Shown here: one piece after another, positions 1 to 9,757 of the stretch
Layout of the letters: every line of letters starts with the position of its first letter
Numbering within the stretch: position 1 is the stretch's first letter
DNA from: Extibacter muris
GTDB taxonomy: Bacteria > Bacillota > Clostridia > Lachnospirales > Lachnospiraceae
Direction of reading: 5' to 3'
Assembly: GCF_004345005.1 (NCBI RefSeq)
Contig: NZ_SMMX01000008.1
Location: forward strand, 62,001-126,000
Length of the DNA: 64,000 nt
The notes under the pieces: generated by a model
Database searches by the model: none
Seen by the model: only the letters and a program-made list of their open reading frames with translations
Told to the model about the DNA's origin: nothing
Translations under genes and position numbers: made by a program

Positions 1-707
1 AGGATTGCAGGAGCGCATTCCCCAAGGGGATCCGGGCAGAAGACTGGAAGCTTGACAAGGGCAGGCTGGACCTGTACTTTAATGAAAGCTATAAAGATAT
101 AGATACATCATCAGAGATTCTGCTCCGGGCGGCGTTGGTACAGTCGCTCGTGCAGATCGCGGGAGTGGATTATGTGAACTTCTATATCGGCGGCACGCCG
201 CTCACCGACAATGAAGGAGATGAGGTCGGGTATATGCATGCAGAGGATTTTGTGCAGAACACCGGTTCCAGCCTCCACTCATACCAGCTGGCCAATCTCC
301 ACCTGTACTATGCGGATAAAAAAGGAGACAAGCTCGCAGAGGAAGAGGTCAGCGTGCGCTACAACAGCAACATGTCCATCGAAAAGCTTGTGGTAGAACA
401 GCTCATAAAGGGGCCATCCATGCAGGAGCACCAGCCGGCGCTGCCGCCGGAGACAAAGCTTCTCGGGATATCGGTCAAGGATGGCATCTGCTATGTCAAT
501 TTTGACGACCAGTTTCAAAGTTCCGTGTACGGAATCAATCCGGAGCTTGCAATCTATTCCCTCGTGAATTCCATCGTGGAAGCGGGCAATGCCAGCCAGG
601 TCCAGATATCGGTCAACGGAGAGACGGACGTGAAATACCAGGGAGCGATCGACCTTGGCAAACCTCTTTCGAGGAACCTCGATCTGGAGGAAGGTGAAGG
701 AAAATAA
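1..707 (+). CDS. GerMN-domain protein (5' end outside window)
   Basis: The reading frame is open from base 3, so the true start lies left of the window; 234 codons remain. They carry two GerMN-type repeats: the first up to about residue 90 (stretch with LRAALVQSLVQIAGVDYVNF), the second from about residue 100 (NLHLYYADKKGDKL, then VEQLIKGPSMQEHQPALPP and YVNFDDQF). GerMN proteins are exported lipoproteins of spore formers, named for B. subtilis GerM, which acts in sporulation and germination. The lipoprotein signal expected at the N terminus cannot be seen here. The stop overlaps the GTG start of comEC by 13 bases, so the two are co-transcribed. Family assignment is good; the exact role is inferred. 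Confidence 0.75.
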   Translation, partial: DCRSAFPKGIRAEDWKLDKGRLDLYFNESYKDIDTSSEILLRAALVQSLVQIAGVDYVNFYIGGTPLTDNEGDEVGYMHAEDFVQNTGSSLHSYQLANLHLYYADKKGDKLAEEEVSVRYNSNMSIEKLVVEQLIKGPSMQEHQPALPPETKLLGISVKDGICYVNFDDQFQSSVYGINPELAIYSLVNSIVEAGNASQVQISVNGETDVKYQGAIDLGKPLSRNLDLEEGEGK

Positions 708-2965
708 TACGAAACAGAATCTTATGCACTGCCTGCCTTCTGCTTGCCGTCCTGCTGGCGGCGGCGGTCTGGCTGGGCGGGAGCCGGTTCGTTAAAGAGC
801 TGGAGACGACGGCGCTCATGCAGCAGGCCGTCTCTGGCGATACTGTCCTGGTTACGGGACAGGTATACGCCAGAGAAATAAAATCTGACTATCAAGTCTT
901 ATATCTGAAACATAATTCTATCAAGTTCCGGAAGCAGCAGCTGAAGGAGTCAAAATTCATCGTTTATGATAAATCCATACAAGAAGTTAAAACAGGAAAC
1001 CAGATTACGGCGGAGGGTAACGTCAGATTCTACGAGGAACCGCGCAATCCGGGGAATTTCAATGAAAAGCAGTACTATGAAAAGCAGGGGATCCATGCCT
1101 GCATGTGGAGTGAAAGCGTCATAGTCACCTCAGGCCGTGTCTGGAAGGTGAGAGATGGCATCTTTTCTTTCCGGCAGAAATGGAAGGCTGTCTTATATGA
1201 TTTCATGGGGGAAGGGCAAGGCGCCCTGCTTTGCGGCATCATGCTCGGAGACAAGGCCGATATAGACCCGGCGGTAAAAGAGCTGTATCAGATGAACGGC
1301 ATCGGCCATATACTGGCCATATCCGGGCTGCATCTATCCATCATAGGAATCGGCATGTACCGGCTCTGCCGGCGTCTGTGCGGTTCCTACGCCGCCGGCG
1401 GAATGTGCGGCATACTGTTTCTCTTCGCCTATATCCTGATGACAGGGATATCCGTGTCGGCCGTGCGTGCGGCAGTCATGTTCCTGTTTCGGATTGGCGC
1501 CGATATGGCAGGAAGACGTTACGATACGGCGACAGCACTTGCAGCGGCTGCATGCATCGTGCTTCTCTGGAGGCCTCTGTACCTGTACGACGGCGGATTC
1601 TGGCTGTCCTTCGGGGCTGTCTTTGGCGTGGCGGCTGTCCTTCCGCTGTTCAGAAAGCTGCCGGCCCAGGGACTTTGGGCAAGCGTCAGCATCAATCTGT
1701 CCATTCTGCCGGTCCTTCTCTATTACTTCTATGAATATCCGCTTTACAGTATCCTGCTCAACCTGTTCGTAATCCCCCTCATGCCGGCGCTGCTGCTGCT
1801 GGGACTGGCCGGCAGTGTGGCCGCACTGGTCCTGCCCTGGCCGGGGGAGGCAGCTCTGAGCCTGTGCAGAGCCCTGCTCACCTTTTATGAATGGCTCTGC
1901 CGGACAGCAGTAGAACTTCCTGCGGCCAGGATCATCACTGGCCGTCCGTCCGCTGCCTCCGTCGTATGCTATTATATCCTGCTGTCTGCCCTCCTTCTGA
2001 TGTGGGGCCGTTACAAGATCAGACGGAATGCAGGCACAAGAAAAAAATGTATAGCAAAGTATATGATTATAACTGGAATTACATATGCTGTCGCGCTGTT
2101 CATACTTATACCAGGAACATGCGGCAGGGAAGGGCAGCTGGAAGTTACGATGCTGGATGTCGGACAGGGGGATGGAATCTATATGAAGGCACCGTCAGGC
2201 AGGACGTATCTCTTCGACGGCGGGAGCAGCGACGTGCGTCAGGCGGGAAAGTACCGTATCGAACCTTTTCTGAAGTATAAAGGCACCGGCCGTATCGACT
2301 ATGCCTTCATCTCCCACGGCGACAGCGACCATATGAATGCCATCCGTGAGATGATAGACAGAGGTCCGCTTGGCATCCCGATCGGACATCTCGTGCTGCC
2401 CCGGGAAGAGGTGTGGGATGACAGCCTGACGGAACTGGCGGCACTTGCAAGGGATAACGGGATAAAGGTGTTCATCATGGAAGAGGGGCAGCACATACAG
2501 GACGGCGGCCTGTCGCTGTACTGCCTGCATCCGGGCGGGGCATACCGCGGGGAGCCTGGCAATGCGGCTTCGATGGCCGTATGGGTCAGATATGGCCGTT
2601 TTGATATGCTGCTTACCGGCGATGTGGAAGGGGAGGGCGAAGCTGCGCTGACTGCCGCTGTGGATGAGGCAAAGGAAGCCTGGCGGACAGATGGCTTTGA
2701 CGGTATCCTGGAAGTGCTGAAAGTGGCGCACCACGGGTCGAAGAATTCGACATCAGCGGAATTTCTGGAAGCAACGAGGCCGGCCTATGGCCTGATTTCC
2801 GCTGGAAGAGACAACCGGTACGGACATCCCCATAGAGATACGGCCAAGCGGCTTGAGGACATTGGCTGCAGGCTGTTCTGCACGCCGTCGGATGGGGCCG
2901 TCACCGTGTGGACGGACGGCAGCCGTATGAGCATATCGGCATTTGCAGAAGGGGCCGGTCCATAA
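695..2965 (+). CDS. comEC: ComEC/Rec2 DNA-uptake channel protein
   Basis: This polytopic membrane protein carries single-stranded DNA across the membrane in natural transformation. I place the start at GTG 695, not the internal ATG 818: GGAGG at 686-690 precedes it, and the added 41 residues form the expected N-terminal membrane helix (LLLAVLLAAAVWLG). This gives 756 aa. The order is N-terminal helix, DUF4131-type OB region, the competence core with many hydrophobic segments (GIGHILAISGLHLSIIGIGM), then a C-terminal metallo-beta-lactamase fold (MLDVGQGDGIYM, SHGDSDHMN, VAHHGSKNSTS). It overlaps the end of the GerMN gene. No other com genes are in the window, so competence itself is not shown. 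Confidence 0.9.
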
Positions 2966-2973
2966 GGAAACGG

Positions 2974-3005
2974 TTGAATTAAAGTCCAAAATTCAGTATA
3001 CTGAA
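2974..3005 (+). promoter_or_regulatory. Promoter with palindrome over the -10 box
   Basis: TTGAAT at 2974-2979 and TATACT at 2997-3002 are separated by 17 bases. The -10 lies inside a perfect 14-base palindrome, TTCAGTATACTGAA (2992-3005), a likely repressor operator for the hydroxy-acid dehydrogenase gene at 3041. The regulator is unknown. Confidence 0.5.
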
Positions 3006-3040
3006 ATACAGGATAAAAATAGTAAAGCGAGGTAATCATC

Positions 3041-4054
3041 ATGACGTATGAGGAAGTATTGGCAAATGCCAGAACATGTATGGGAGAACACTGTAAAGCC
3101 TGTCCGGTCTGTAACGGGAAGGCGTGCACGAATAAAGTGCCCGGGCCAGGAGCCAAGGGAAGCGGTACGGTAGCAATCCGGAATTATGAGAAATGGCAGG
3201 AATTGTGTGTAAACATGGACACGATCTGCGATAATAAGCCGGTGGATATGTCATTTGAAGTGTTTGGCAAGACGTTCAAGTATCCGGTATTCGCAGCGCC
3301 GATTGGCGCGATGAAGCTCCATTACGGAGATAAATATGACGATCTGGGATACAATGATATCCTCGTGTCGGCCTGTGCGGACGCGGGCATCGCGGCTTTT
3401 ACCGGCGACGGCACGAACCCGGATGTCATGGCGGCGGCAACGAAAGCCATCGGACAGAAGGACGGGAGAGGAATACCGACGATAAAACCGTGGGATATTA
3501 ATACACTGAAAGAGAAATTTGCGCTTGTGAAAGAGGCAGGTCCATTTGCGGCAGCGATGGACATCGACGCGGCCGGACTGCCGTTCCTCAAGAATCTGAC
3601 ACCTCCGGCGGGCAGCAAATCCGTGGAAGAGCTGAAAGAGATCGTGGCGGAGGCGGGCGTGCCGTTCATCATCAAGGGAGTGATGACCGTAAAAGGCGCC
3701 CTGAAAGCAAAAGAAGCCGGGGCGGCGGCTATCGTAGTGTCCAACCATGGCGGACGTGTCCTCGACCAGTGTCCGGCAACGGCAGAGGTGCTGGAGGAGA
3801 TTGCGGCGGCAGCAGGCGGAGATATGAAAGTATTTGTAGACGGCGGAATCCGTTCCGGAGCAGATGTGTTCAAGGCGCTTGCGCTCGGTGCGGACGCAGT
3901 GCTTATCGGAAGGCCGTTTGTCACTGCTGTGTATGGAGGCGGAGCAGAAGGCGTGGCTGCATATACGGCAAAGCTCGCAGCAGAGCTCTCTGATACGATG
4001 GCGATGTGCGGTGCCCACAGCCTCAACGAGATTACAAGGGATATGGTGCGTTAA
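3041..4054 (+). CDS. FMN-dependent alpha-hydroxy-acid dehydrogenase/oxidase family
   Basis: 337 aa, related to lactate oxidase, glycolate oxidase and L-lactate dehydrogenase (LldD type), which oxidise a 2-hydroxy acid to the 2-keto acid with FMN. The active-site block SNHGGRVLDQ starts at residue 234, with catalytic His236 and Arg239; the FMN-phosphate region follows (VDGGIRSGADVFKALALGAD, LIGRPF). The first 30 residues hold five cysteines (C13, C18, C21, C24, C29), which the aerobic family members lack and which could bind a metal or Fe-S cluster. Substrate cannot be told from sequence. GAGG precedes the ATG, and a promoter with a palindromic operator lies upstream. holA follows five bases after the stop. 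Confidence 0.85.
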   Translation: MTYEEVLANARTCMGEHCKACPVCNGKACTNKVPGPGAKGSGTVAIRNYEKWQELCVNMDTICDNKPVDMSFEVFGKTFKYPVFAAPIGAMKLHYGDKYDDLGYNDILVSACADAGIAAFTGDGTNPDVMAAATKAIGQKDGRGIPTIKPWDINTLKEKFALVKEAGPFAAAMDIDAAGLPFLKNLTPPAGSKSVEELKEIVAEAGVPFIIKGVMTVKGALKAKEAGAAAIVVSNHGGRVLDQCPATAEVLEEIAAAAGGDMKVFVDGGIRSGADVFKALALGADAVLIGRPFVTAVYGGGAEGVAAYTAKLAAELSDTMAMCGAHSLNEITRDMVR

Positions 4055-4059
4055 GCTAT

Positions 4060-5040
4060 ATGAAGAGTTTGAATGAAGATATCAGGACAGGACAATTGAA
4101 GCAGGTGTACCTGCTGTACGGAGAGGAAGCTTATCTGAAAAAGCAGTATAAAGATAAGCTGACCCGTGCCATGCTCCCGGATGGGGACACGGTGAATTAC
4201 GCCTATTATGAAGGGAAAGGGATTCACATTTCCGAGCTCATCGATCTGGCTGAGACGATGCCGTTTTTCGCAGAACGGCGGCTGATAGTCGTGGAGAACT
4301 CCGGGTTCTTTAAGAACGCCGCGCCGGAACTGGCAGATTATATCAAAGCGATGCCGGAAACCGCATGCTTCCTGTTTATCGAGTCAGAGACAGACAAGAG
4401 GAGCAGGATGTTCAAGGCTGTAAAGGACAAAGGGCGTGCCGTGGAGATGGGACGCCAGGATGAGAAGACGCTCATCCTGTGGGTCGGCGGCAGCGTGAAG
4501 AGAGAAGGGAAGCAGATCAAAGAATCTACCGTCCGGTATCTCATATCAAAGACAGGCACGGATATGGAGAATCTGGACAGGGAGCTGGAAAAGCTGTTCT
4601 GCTATGCCATCGACAGAGATGAGATAACAGCCGCTGATATCGATGCCGTATGTACGACGCAGATTACTAAAAAAATATTTGACATGGTAGAAGCGGTGGC
4701 GGCGAAGCAGCAGAAAAAGGCGCTGGATTATTATTACGATCTGCTTGCGCTGAAGGAGCCTCCGATGCGGATCCTCTATCTGCTGTCCCGTCAGTTCAAG
4801 CTGCTGTACGAGGTAAAGGACCTTCAAAGAAGAGGATTTGACAAGGCTCAGATTGCCAAGACAGCCGGACTTCATCCATTTGTGGCCGGCAAGTACATCA
4901 GCCAGTGCCGTACATTTGCAGGGCAGGAGCTTAAGAGAATCATGGAGGACGCCGCAGATACGGAAGAGATGGTGAAGACCGGCCGTCTGAACGATGTGAT
5001 GAGCGTTGAACTTTTCATTGTAAAGTACAGTGCCGCGTGA
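4060..5040 (+). CDS. holA: DNA polymerase III delta subunit
   Basis: 326 aa. Delta is the clamp-loader subunit that opens the beta clamp. The N-terminal AAA-like domain (QVYLLYGEEAYLKKQYKDKL) has the degenerate P-loop typical of delta, which does not hydrolyse ATP; the C-terminal part (LSRQFKLLYEVKDLQRRG, then HPFVAGKYISQC) matches the family collar domain. I start at ATG 4060 (MKSLNEDI), five bases after the previous stop; the upstream in-frame ATG at 4006 would overlap the preceding gene by 49 bases. The ribosome site is weak, suggesting coupling to the upstream gene. rpsT, often found beside holA in Firmicutes, is not in the 89-base gap that follows. Confidence 0.88.
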   Translation: MKSLNEDIRTGQLKQVYLLYGEEAYLKKQYKDKLTRAMLPDGDTVNYAYYEGKGIHISELIDLAETMPFFAERRLIVVENSGFFKNAAPELADYIKAMPETACFLFIESETDKRSRMFKAVKDKGRAVEMGRQDEKTLILWVGGSVKREGKQIKESTVRYLISKTGTDMENLDRELEKLFCYAIDRDEITAADIDAVCTTQITKKIFDMVEAVAAKQQKKALDYYYDLLALKEPPMRILYLLSRQFKLLYEVKDLQRRGFDKAQIAKTAGLHPFVAGKYISQCRTFAGQELKRIMEDAADTEEMVKTGRLNDVMSVELFIVKYSAA

Positions 5041-5129
5041 TATACTACCCTCAGCCGGCGAAGTACGTCCATTGCCGGCAGGTGCGACATGCACATGGAT
5101 GAAAGAATATAGCGGAAGGAACGATATAA

Positions 5130-6944
5130 GTGGCAGAAGTAGAACAGAGTAAAATTCGCAATTTTTGTATCATAGCACATATAGATCACGGTAAATCGAC
5201 GCTGGCAGACCGTATTATAGAAAAGACAGGGCTGCTCACGAGCCGTGAGATGCAGTCACAGGTGCTGGACAACATGGAACTGGAGAGAGAGCGCGGTATC
5301 ACGATCAAGGCACAGGCCGTGCGTATCGTATATAAGGCAGGTGACGGCGAGGAATATATATTCAACCTCATCGATACGCCCGGACATGTAGATTTCAACT
5401 ATGAAGTGTCCAGAAGCCTGGCCGCCTGCGACGGTGCAATCCTCGTAGTGGATGCGGCACAGGGGGTGGAGGCACAGACGCTGGCCAATGTATATCTGGC
5501 ACTGGACCATGATCTGGATGTCATGCCGGTAATCAACAAGGTGGACCTGCCGAGCGCAGATCCTGCCAGGGTAATAGAAGAGATAGAAGACGTCATCGGG
5601 ATAGAGGCGGAAGATGCCCCCCAGATATCGGCCAAGACCGGTTATCACGTGGAGGAAGTGCTGGAACAGATAGTGGAGAAGATCCCCGCCCCCGGAGGAG
5701 ATCCAGAAGCCCCGCTGCAGGCGCTCATCTTTGATTCGGTCTATGATTCTTATAAAGGTGTCATCGTATTCTGCCGCATAAAGGAAGGCACGGTCAGGAA
5801 AGGGACTCCGATTAAGATGATGGCTACCGGTGCGTCTGCGGAAGTAGTCGAGACAGGATACTTTGGAGCAGGGCAGTTCATTCCGTGTGAAAAGCTCAGC
5901 GCCGGGATGGTCGGATATATCACGGCAAGCCTTAAGAACGTGAAGGATACCCGTGTCGGCGACACGATTACGAATGCCAAGCAGCCTTGCAGCGAACCGC
6001 TCCCGGGATATAAGAAGGTCAATCCTATGGTATACTGCGGCATGTATCCTGCAGACGGTGCCAAATACCCGGATCTCAGAGACGCGCTTGAGAAGCTGCA
6101 GCTTAACGATGCCTCGCTCCAGTTTGAGCCGGAGACATCTGTCGCTCTTGGCTTCGGCTACCGGTGCGGATTCCTCGGGCTGCTGCATCTGGAGATTATC
6201 CAGGAGAGGCTGGAGCGGGAATATAACCTGGATCTCGTTACGACGGCACCGGGCGTTATCTATAACGTGTATAAGACGAACGGAGATATGATACAGCTTA
6301 CGAATCCGTCCAATCTGCCGGACCCGTCTGAGATAGAATATATGGAAGAGCCGGTCGTGAAGGCGGAGATTATGGTGACATCAGAGTTTATCGGCGCCAT
6401 TATGGATCTGTGCCAGGAGCGGCGCGGCGTGTATGACGGCATGGAATATATCGAAGAGACGAGAGCGGTGCTCCGCTATCATCTTCCGCTGAATGAGATC
6501 ATCTATGATTTCTTTGACGCGCTGAAGTCAAGGTCAAGAGGATATGCATCCTTTGACTACGAGATGGCAGGGTATGAGCGCTCAGAGCTCGTGAAGCTGG
6601 ATATACTGATCAACAAAGAAGAGGTAGATGCCCTGTCCTTTATCGTACATGCGGATACCGCATATGAGCGGGGCCGTAAGATGTGTGAGAAGCTCAAGGA
6701 AGAGATACCCAGACAGCTCTTTGAGATTCCGATCCAGGCAGCCATCGGAAGCAAGATAATAGCAAGAGAAACCGTCAAAGCAATGCGCAAAGACGTGCTT
6801 GCCAAGTGCTACGGCGGAGATATCAGCCGAAAGCGTAAGCTTCTTGAAAAGCAGAAGGAAGGCAAGAAGCGGATGCGGCAGGTGGGCAATGTAGAGATAC
6901 CGCAGAAAGCATTTATGAGCGTGTTGAAATTGGATGATAAATAG
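5130..6944 (+). CDS. lepA: Elongation factor 4 (LepA), ribosomal back-translocase GTPase
   Basis: 604 aa, normal length. The G motifs are all visible: [10 protein letters not shown] (G1), RGIT (G2), DTPGHVDF (G3), [10 protein letters not shown] (G4). They are followed by domain II, the EF-G-like domains III and V, and the LepA-specific basic C terminus ([20 protein letters not shown]). The start is GTG 5130 after GGAAGGAA. hemW begins at the next base after the stop, an arrangement common in Firmicutes. LepA acts on stalled or mistranslocated ribosomes and in ribosome assembly. Confidence 0.97.
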   Translation: MAEVEQSKIRNFCIIAHIDHGKSTLADRIIEKTGLLTSREMQSQVLDNMELERERGITIKAQAVRIVYKAGDGEEYIFNLIDTPGHVDFNYEVSRSLAACDGAILVVDAAQGVEAQTLANVYLALDHDLDVMPVINKVDLPSADPARVIEEIEDVIGIEAEDAPQISAKTGYHVEEVLEQIVEKIPAPGGDPEAPLQALIFDSVYDSYKGVIVFCRIKEGTVRKGTPIKMMATGASAEVVETGYFGAGQFIPCEKLSAGMVGYITASLKNVKDTRVGDTITNAKQPCSEPLPGYKKVNPMVYCGMYPADGAKYPDLRDALEKLQLNDASLQFEPETSVALGFGYRCGFLGLLHLEIIQERLEREYNLDLVTTAPGVIYNVYKTNGDMIQLTNPSNLPDPSEIEYMEEPVVKAEIMVTSEFIGAIMDLCQERRGVYDGMEYIEETRAVLRYHLPLNEIIYDFFDALKSRSRGYASFDYEMAGYERSELVKLDILINKEEVDALSFIVHADTAYERGRKMCEKLKEEIPRQLFEIPIQAAIGSKIIARETVKAMRKDVLAKCYGGDISRKRKLLEKQKEGKKRMRQVGNVEIPQKAFMSVLKLDDK

Positions 6945-8048
6945 ATGAGACCATTAGAATTATATATTCATATACCGTTTTGTATCAGAAAATGCAGATA
7001 TTGTGATTTCCTGTCAGCTCCTTCTACGATAGAGGAGCGGCAGGATTATGTGACAGGCCTTTGCCGGAAGATCCGTTCCTACGGAGAACTGGCAGAGGCT
7101 TATCATGTTGCGACTGTCTTTATAGGAGGCGGAACCCCTTCTGTGCTGGAAGGGGCACAGATACTCGATATTATGGACGCGGTACGCGGGACATTCCCGG
7201 TAGACGCAGGCGCGGAGATATCCATGGAGATGAATCCGGGGACGGTCACGAAAGAAAAGCTCAGAACGCTCCGGCATGCCGGCATCAACCGCCTCAGCAT
7301 CGGCCTGCAGTCAACGGACGACAGCGAGCTTAAGATGCTTGGCAGGATCCATACGTATGGGGATTTCCTGCATACGTATGAGATGGCACGTAAGGCGGGA
7401 TTTGCCAATATCAATGTAGACCTGATGTCTGCGATTCCGTTCCAGAGCGTGGATAGCTGGGATACGACACTGATAAGGACGGCGGAACTTGGACCGGAGC
7501 ATATCTCGGCGTACAACCTCATCATCGAGGAAGGGACGCCGTTCTTTGACAGATACGGCAATGGAAAGCGGGCGAAGGAGCTCCCTACGGAAGAAGAGGA
7601 GAGGCAGATGTATATGCATACCCGGACGATACTGGAAGAATACGGTTATCACAGATATGAGATATCCAATTATGCCAGGCCAGGTTATGAGTGCAGGCAC
7701 AATCTCGGGTACTGGGACCGTGCCGAGTATCTTGGAATCGGCACGGGAGCAGCGTCATTGCTTCAGGGATACCGTTTTGCGGAGGGAGAGGAGCCGGTGA
7801 AGCTGTCCGAAAGGGAACAGATGGAGGAATTCATGTTCCTGGGACTTAGAAAGACGGAAGGGGTATCGAGAGAAGCCTTCCGGACATACTTTGACAAGAG
7901 CATGGAGAGCGTGTTCGGAAAAGTGATGGCGGATATGGGACAGAAGGGGCTTCTGGAGATAGAAGAGGATGCCGTCAGGCTTACAGACAAGGGCACGGAT
8001 ATAAGCAATTATGTCATGAGCGCATTCCTGCTCGGTGAAGAGGAATGA
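6945..8048 (+). CDS. hemW: Radical SAM heme chaperone HemW
   Basis: 367 aa. The N terminus reads YIHIPFCIRKCRYCDF, the CxxxCxYC cluster motif followed by DF that separates HemW from the coproporphyrinogen dehydrogenase HemN. GGGTPS and the HemN C-terminal domain (EFMFLGLRKTEGVSREAF) follow. HemW binds heme and inserts it into target proteins; it is often mis-annotated as HemN. Start at 6945 directly abuts the lepA stop, so the two genes are translated together. The gene converges on the DUF4364 gene with a hairpin between them. Confidence 0.93.
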   Translation: MRPLELYIHIPFCIRKCRYCDFLSAPSTIEERQDYVTGLCRKIRSYGELAEAYHVATVFIGGGTPSVLEGAQILDIMDAVRGTFPVDAGAEISMEMNPGTVTKEKLRTLRHAGINRLSIGLQSTDDSELKMLGRIHTYGDFLHTYEMARKAGFANINVDLMSAIPFQSVDSWDTTLIRTAELGPEHISAYNLIIEEGTPFFDRYGNGKRAKELPTEEEERQMYMHTRTILEEYGYHRYEISNYARPGYECRHNLGYWDRAEYLGIGTGAASLLQGYRFAEGEEPVKLSEREQMEEFMFLGLRKTEGVSREAFRTYFDKSMESVFGKVMADMGQKGLLEIEEDAVRLTDKGTDISNYVMSAFLLGEEE

Positions 8049-8050
8049 CA

Positions 8051-8072
8051 GCTCCGGCATGACATCCGGAGC
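8051..8072. terminator. Hairpin between convergent hemW and DUF4364 genes
   Basis: GCTCCGG (8051-8057) pairs with CCGGAGC (8066-8072) across an 8-base loop. It sits in the 34-base gap between two convergent genes. Neither side has a good T run, so it is a weak terminator or needs Rho. Confidence 0.4.
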
Positions 8073-8082
8073 CGGCGTAATC

Positions 8083-8595
8083 TTATAGAAGATGTTCCAT
8101 GATAAATGCATATATCTGCGGATTCTTCTTCATCCAGTTGTTCGCTATCGTCTCCGCCTCGGATTCGGTCGGCACGGTAAGGGTTAGGTCGATGAGCGGG
8201 GCTCCCTGCTCGAACACCTGGCATCGGACAGAGTATTCCATATTGGAATTCTGGTAGTAGTCTGATTTGACCGCGACCTCATTCTTCAATTCATACTGCT
8301 TTTCCTTCAGAAACGTATCGATATCGTGCTGTATCGCGGGGGATATGTCGTTTTTAAAGTAGCAGATCGTCTCATCGCCTTCCGCCGTCAGATGGTAGAA
8401 TGTCCTGCTGTGTGTGGACTCTTCCCTGACAAAGCCGGAGGAGATCAGTTCCGATATGGCCTGCTGGAGCTTGAAGTAAGTCGTATAGCCTTCGTCCAGC
8501 ACGAATTCGGATATCTGTGAATTGGTTAGAGGAAAGTCTACTTTTTTCAGCATGTAGAGGATGATCAGTTTATATAGTGTAAATGGCTCTGCCAT
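8083..8595 (-). CDS. DUF4364 family winged-helix protein
   Basis: 170 aa starting MAEPFTLYKLIILYMLKKVD. I use ATG at 8595 because AAAGGAG lies just upstream; longer readings run into the upstream gene. DUF4364 is a clostridial family with an N-terminal winged-helix-like part (NSQISEFVLDEGYTTYFKLQ, an HTH-like region followed by a dimer or DNA-binding wing) and a C-terminal alpha/beta part (VRCQVFEQGAPLIDLTLTVP). Function is unknown; it is probably regulatory. It follows the radical SAM gene with two bases between stop and start, so the two form an operon. Confidence 0.75.
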   Translation of the reverse strand: MAEPFTLYKLIILYMLKKVDFPLTNSQISEFVLDEGYTTYFKLQQAISELISSGFVREESTHSRTFYHLTAEGDETICYFKNDISPAIQHDIDTFLKEKQYELKNEVAVKSDYYQNSNMEYSVRCQVFEQGAPLIDLTLTVPTESEAETIANNWMKKNPQIYAFIMEHLL

Positions 8596-8597
8596 AG

Positions 8598-9521
8598 TTA
8601 TAACTCCTTTCCCTGCCAGATGTCCTGCGCTTTCAGATATGCGTGCATCTGGTTCAATACAAGTCGCTTGCTGACTGTCCAGCCGGGCGCTATGAGCAGC
8701 TGCCTGGGCCCGTCTCCTGTAAGCCGGTGGATGACGATATCCGGACTTAAGCTGCCGATGCACCTGCCGAGCAGATAGAAATATTCTTTCATGGAAGGAA
8801 TCCAGAACGGATGGGCTTCATAGACCTCGGCCAGCGCCGTTCCTTTCAGGACGTGAAGAAGCTGGAGCTTGATCCCCTGGATACGGGCGCCGTTCAGATA
8901 ATGCATCGTCTCCAGCATCATGGAAAGATCCTCTCCCGGAAGGGCCAGTATCGTATGGACGATGACATCGATCTGTGCGTCCTTCAGCATGGAGACGGCG
9001 GCGTCAAAGACCGGCAGAGGGTATCCGCGCCCGATAGACGCAGCAGTATTCTCATGTATCGTCTGAAGTCCCAGCTCTACCCATACGGGCTTGATGCGGT
9101 TGATGTCTGCAAGCAGCGTTACGGTATCTAGATCAAGACAGTCGGGCCTCGTGGCGATCGATATGACACGGATGTCCGGGTGCTGCGCCGCCTCTGTGAA
9201 TATCTGCTTCAGATAGGGAAGTGGGGCATACGTATTCGTATAGGCCTGGTAATATGCGATATAAGAACCACCGGCGTATTTCCCCGCAGTCCGCTTTTTG
9301 CCGGACTCGATCTGCTGCGTAATCGTAAGCCTCCTGTCCGAGGCAAAGTCGCCCGAGCCGCCTTCGCTGCAGAAGATGCAGCCACGGGTTCCGAGAGTGC
9401 CGTCACGGTTCGGACACGTCATGCCTGCATCCAGGGCAATCTTATATAGTTTTTCCCCGTACGTATTCTTTAGAAAATAATCAAGAGAATGATATCTCTT
9501 TTCGCCCCAGTATACAGCCAT
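8598..9521 (-). CDS. TIGR01212-family radical SAM protein (YhcC/YtqA type)
   Basis: 307 aa, opening YWGEKRYHSLDYFLKNTYGE. The cluster cysteines sit in TCPNRDGTLGTRGCIFCSEG, the wide CxnCxxC spacing of this family rather than the classic CxxxCxxC. SYIAYYQAYTNTYAPLPYLK and RPDCL are other family blocks. E. coli YhcC and B. subtilis YtqA belong here; their substrate is not established. Its stop overlaps the ribosome site of the DUF4364 gene downstream. It is divergent from rho. Confidence 0.8.
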   Translation of the reverse strand: MAVYWGEKRYHSLDYFLKNTYGEKLYKIALDAGMTCPNRDGTLGTRGCIFCSEGGSGDFASDRRLTITQQIESGKKRTAGKYAGGSYIAYYQAYTNTYAPLPYLKQIFTEAAQHPDIRVISIATRPDCLDLDTVTLLADINRIKPVWVELGLQTIHENTAASIGRGYPLPVFDAAVSMLKDAQIDVIVHTILALPGEDLSMMLETMHYLNGARIQGIKLQLLHVLKGTALAEVYEAHPFWIPSMKEYFYLLGRCIGSLSPDIVIHRLTGDGPRQLLIAPGWTVSKRLVLNQMHAYLKAQDIWQGKEL

Positions 9522-9655
9522 GACAGATTCAGCCGCCTTTTTCTGAATATTTACTTACTTAATATATCATTGATATGTCCGGTTGACAAGTATATACGCG
9601 TTTAGAAAAATTCATGTTTTTGCAAAAAGGACTTTCTATTTTCTGGAAGATGGTG

Positions 9656-9706
9656 TATAATATGTCCAATAAATATTAATTATTTCAGGCTGGTCGTTTC
9701 AGACCA
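9656..9706 (+). promoter_or_regulatory. rho promoter -10 and leader hairpin
   Basis: A perfect TATAAT lies at 9656-9661; no convincing -35 is seen 17 bases upstream. The leader then has a small hairpin, TGGTC (9691-9695) with GACCA (9702-9706). rho leaders are often self-regulated, but that is only inferred here. The rest of the 236-base divergent gap (9522-9757) is AT-rich and shows no gene. Confidence 0.4.
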
Positions 9707-9757
9707 TGACTCCCACAGTGAATGTCAAAGATTTAATAACGGAAAGGACAGACAATT

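Noticed and set aside
4006-5040. holA starting at ATG 4006
   Set aside because: Would overlap the preceding gene by 49 bases and add residues unlike the family; ATG 4060 starts at the conserved N terminus.
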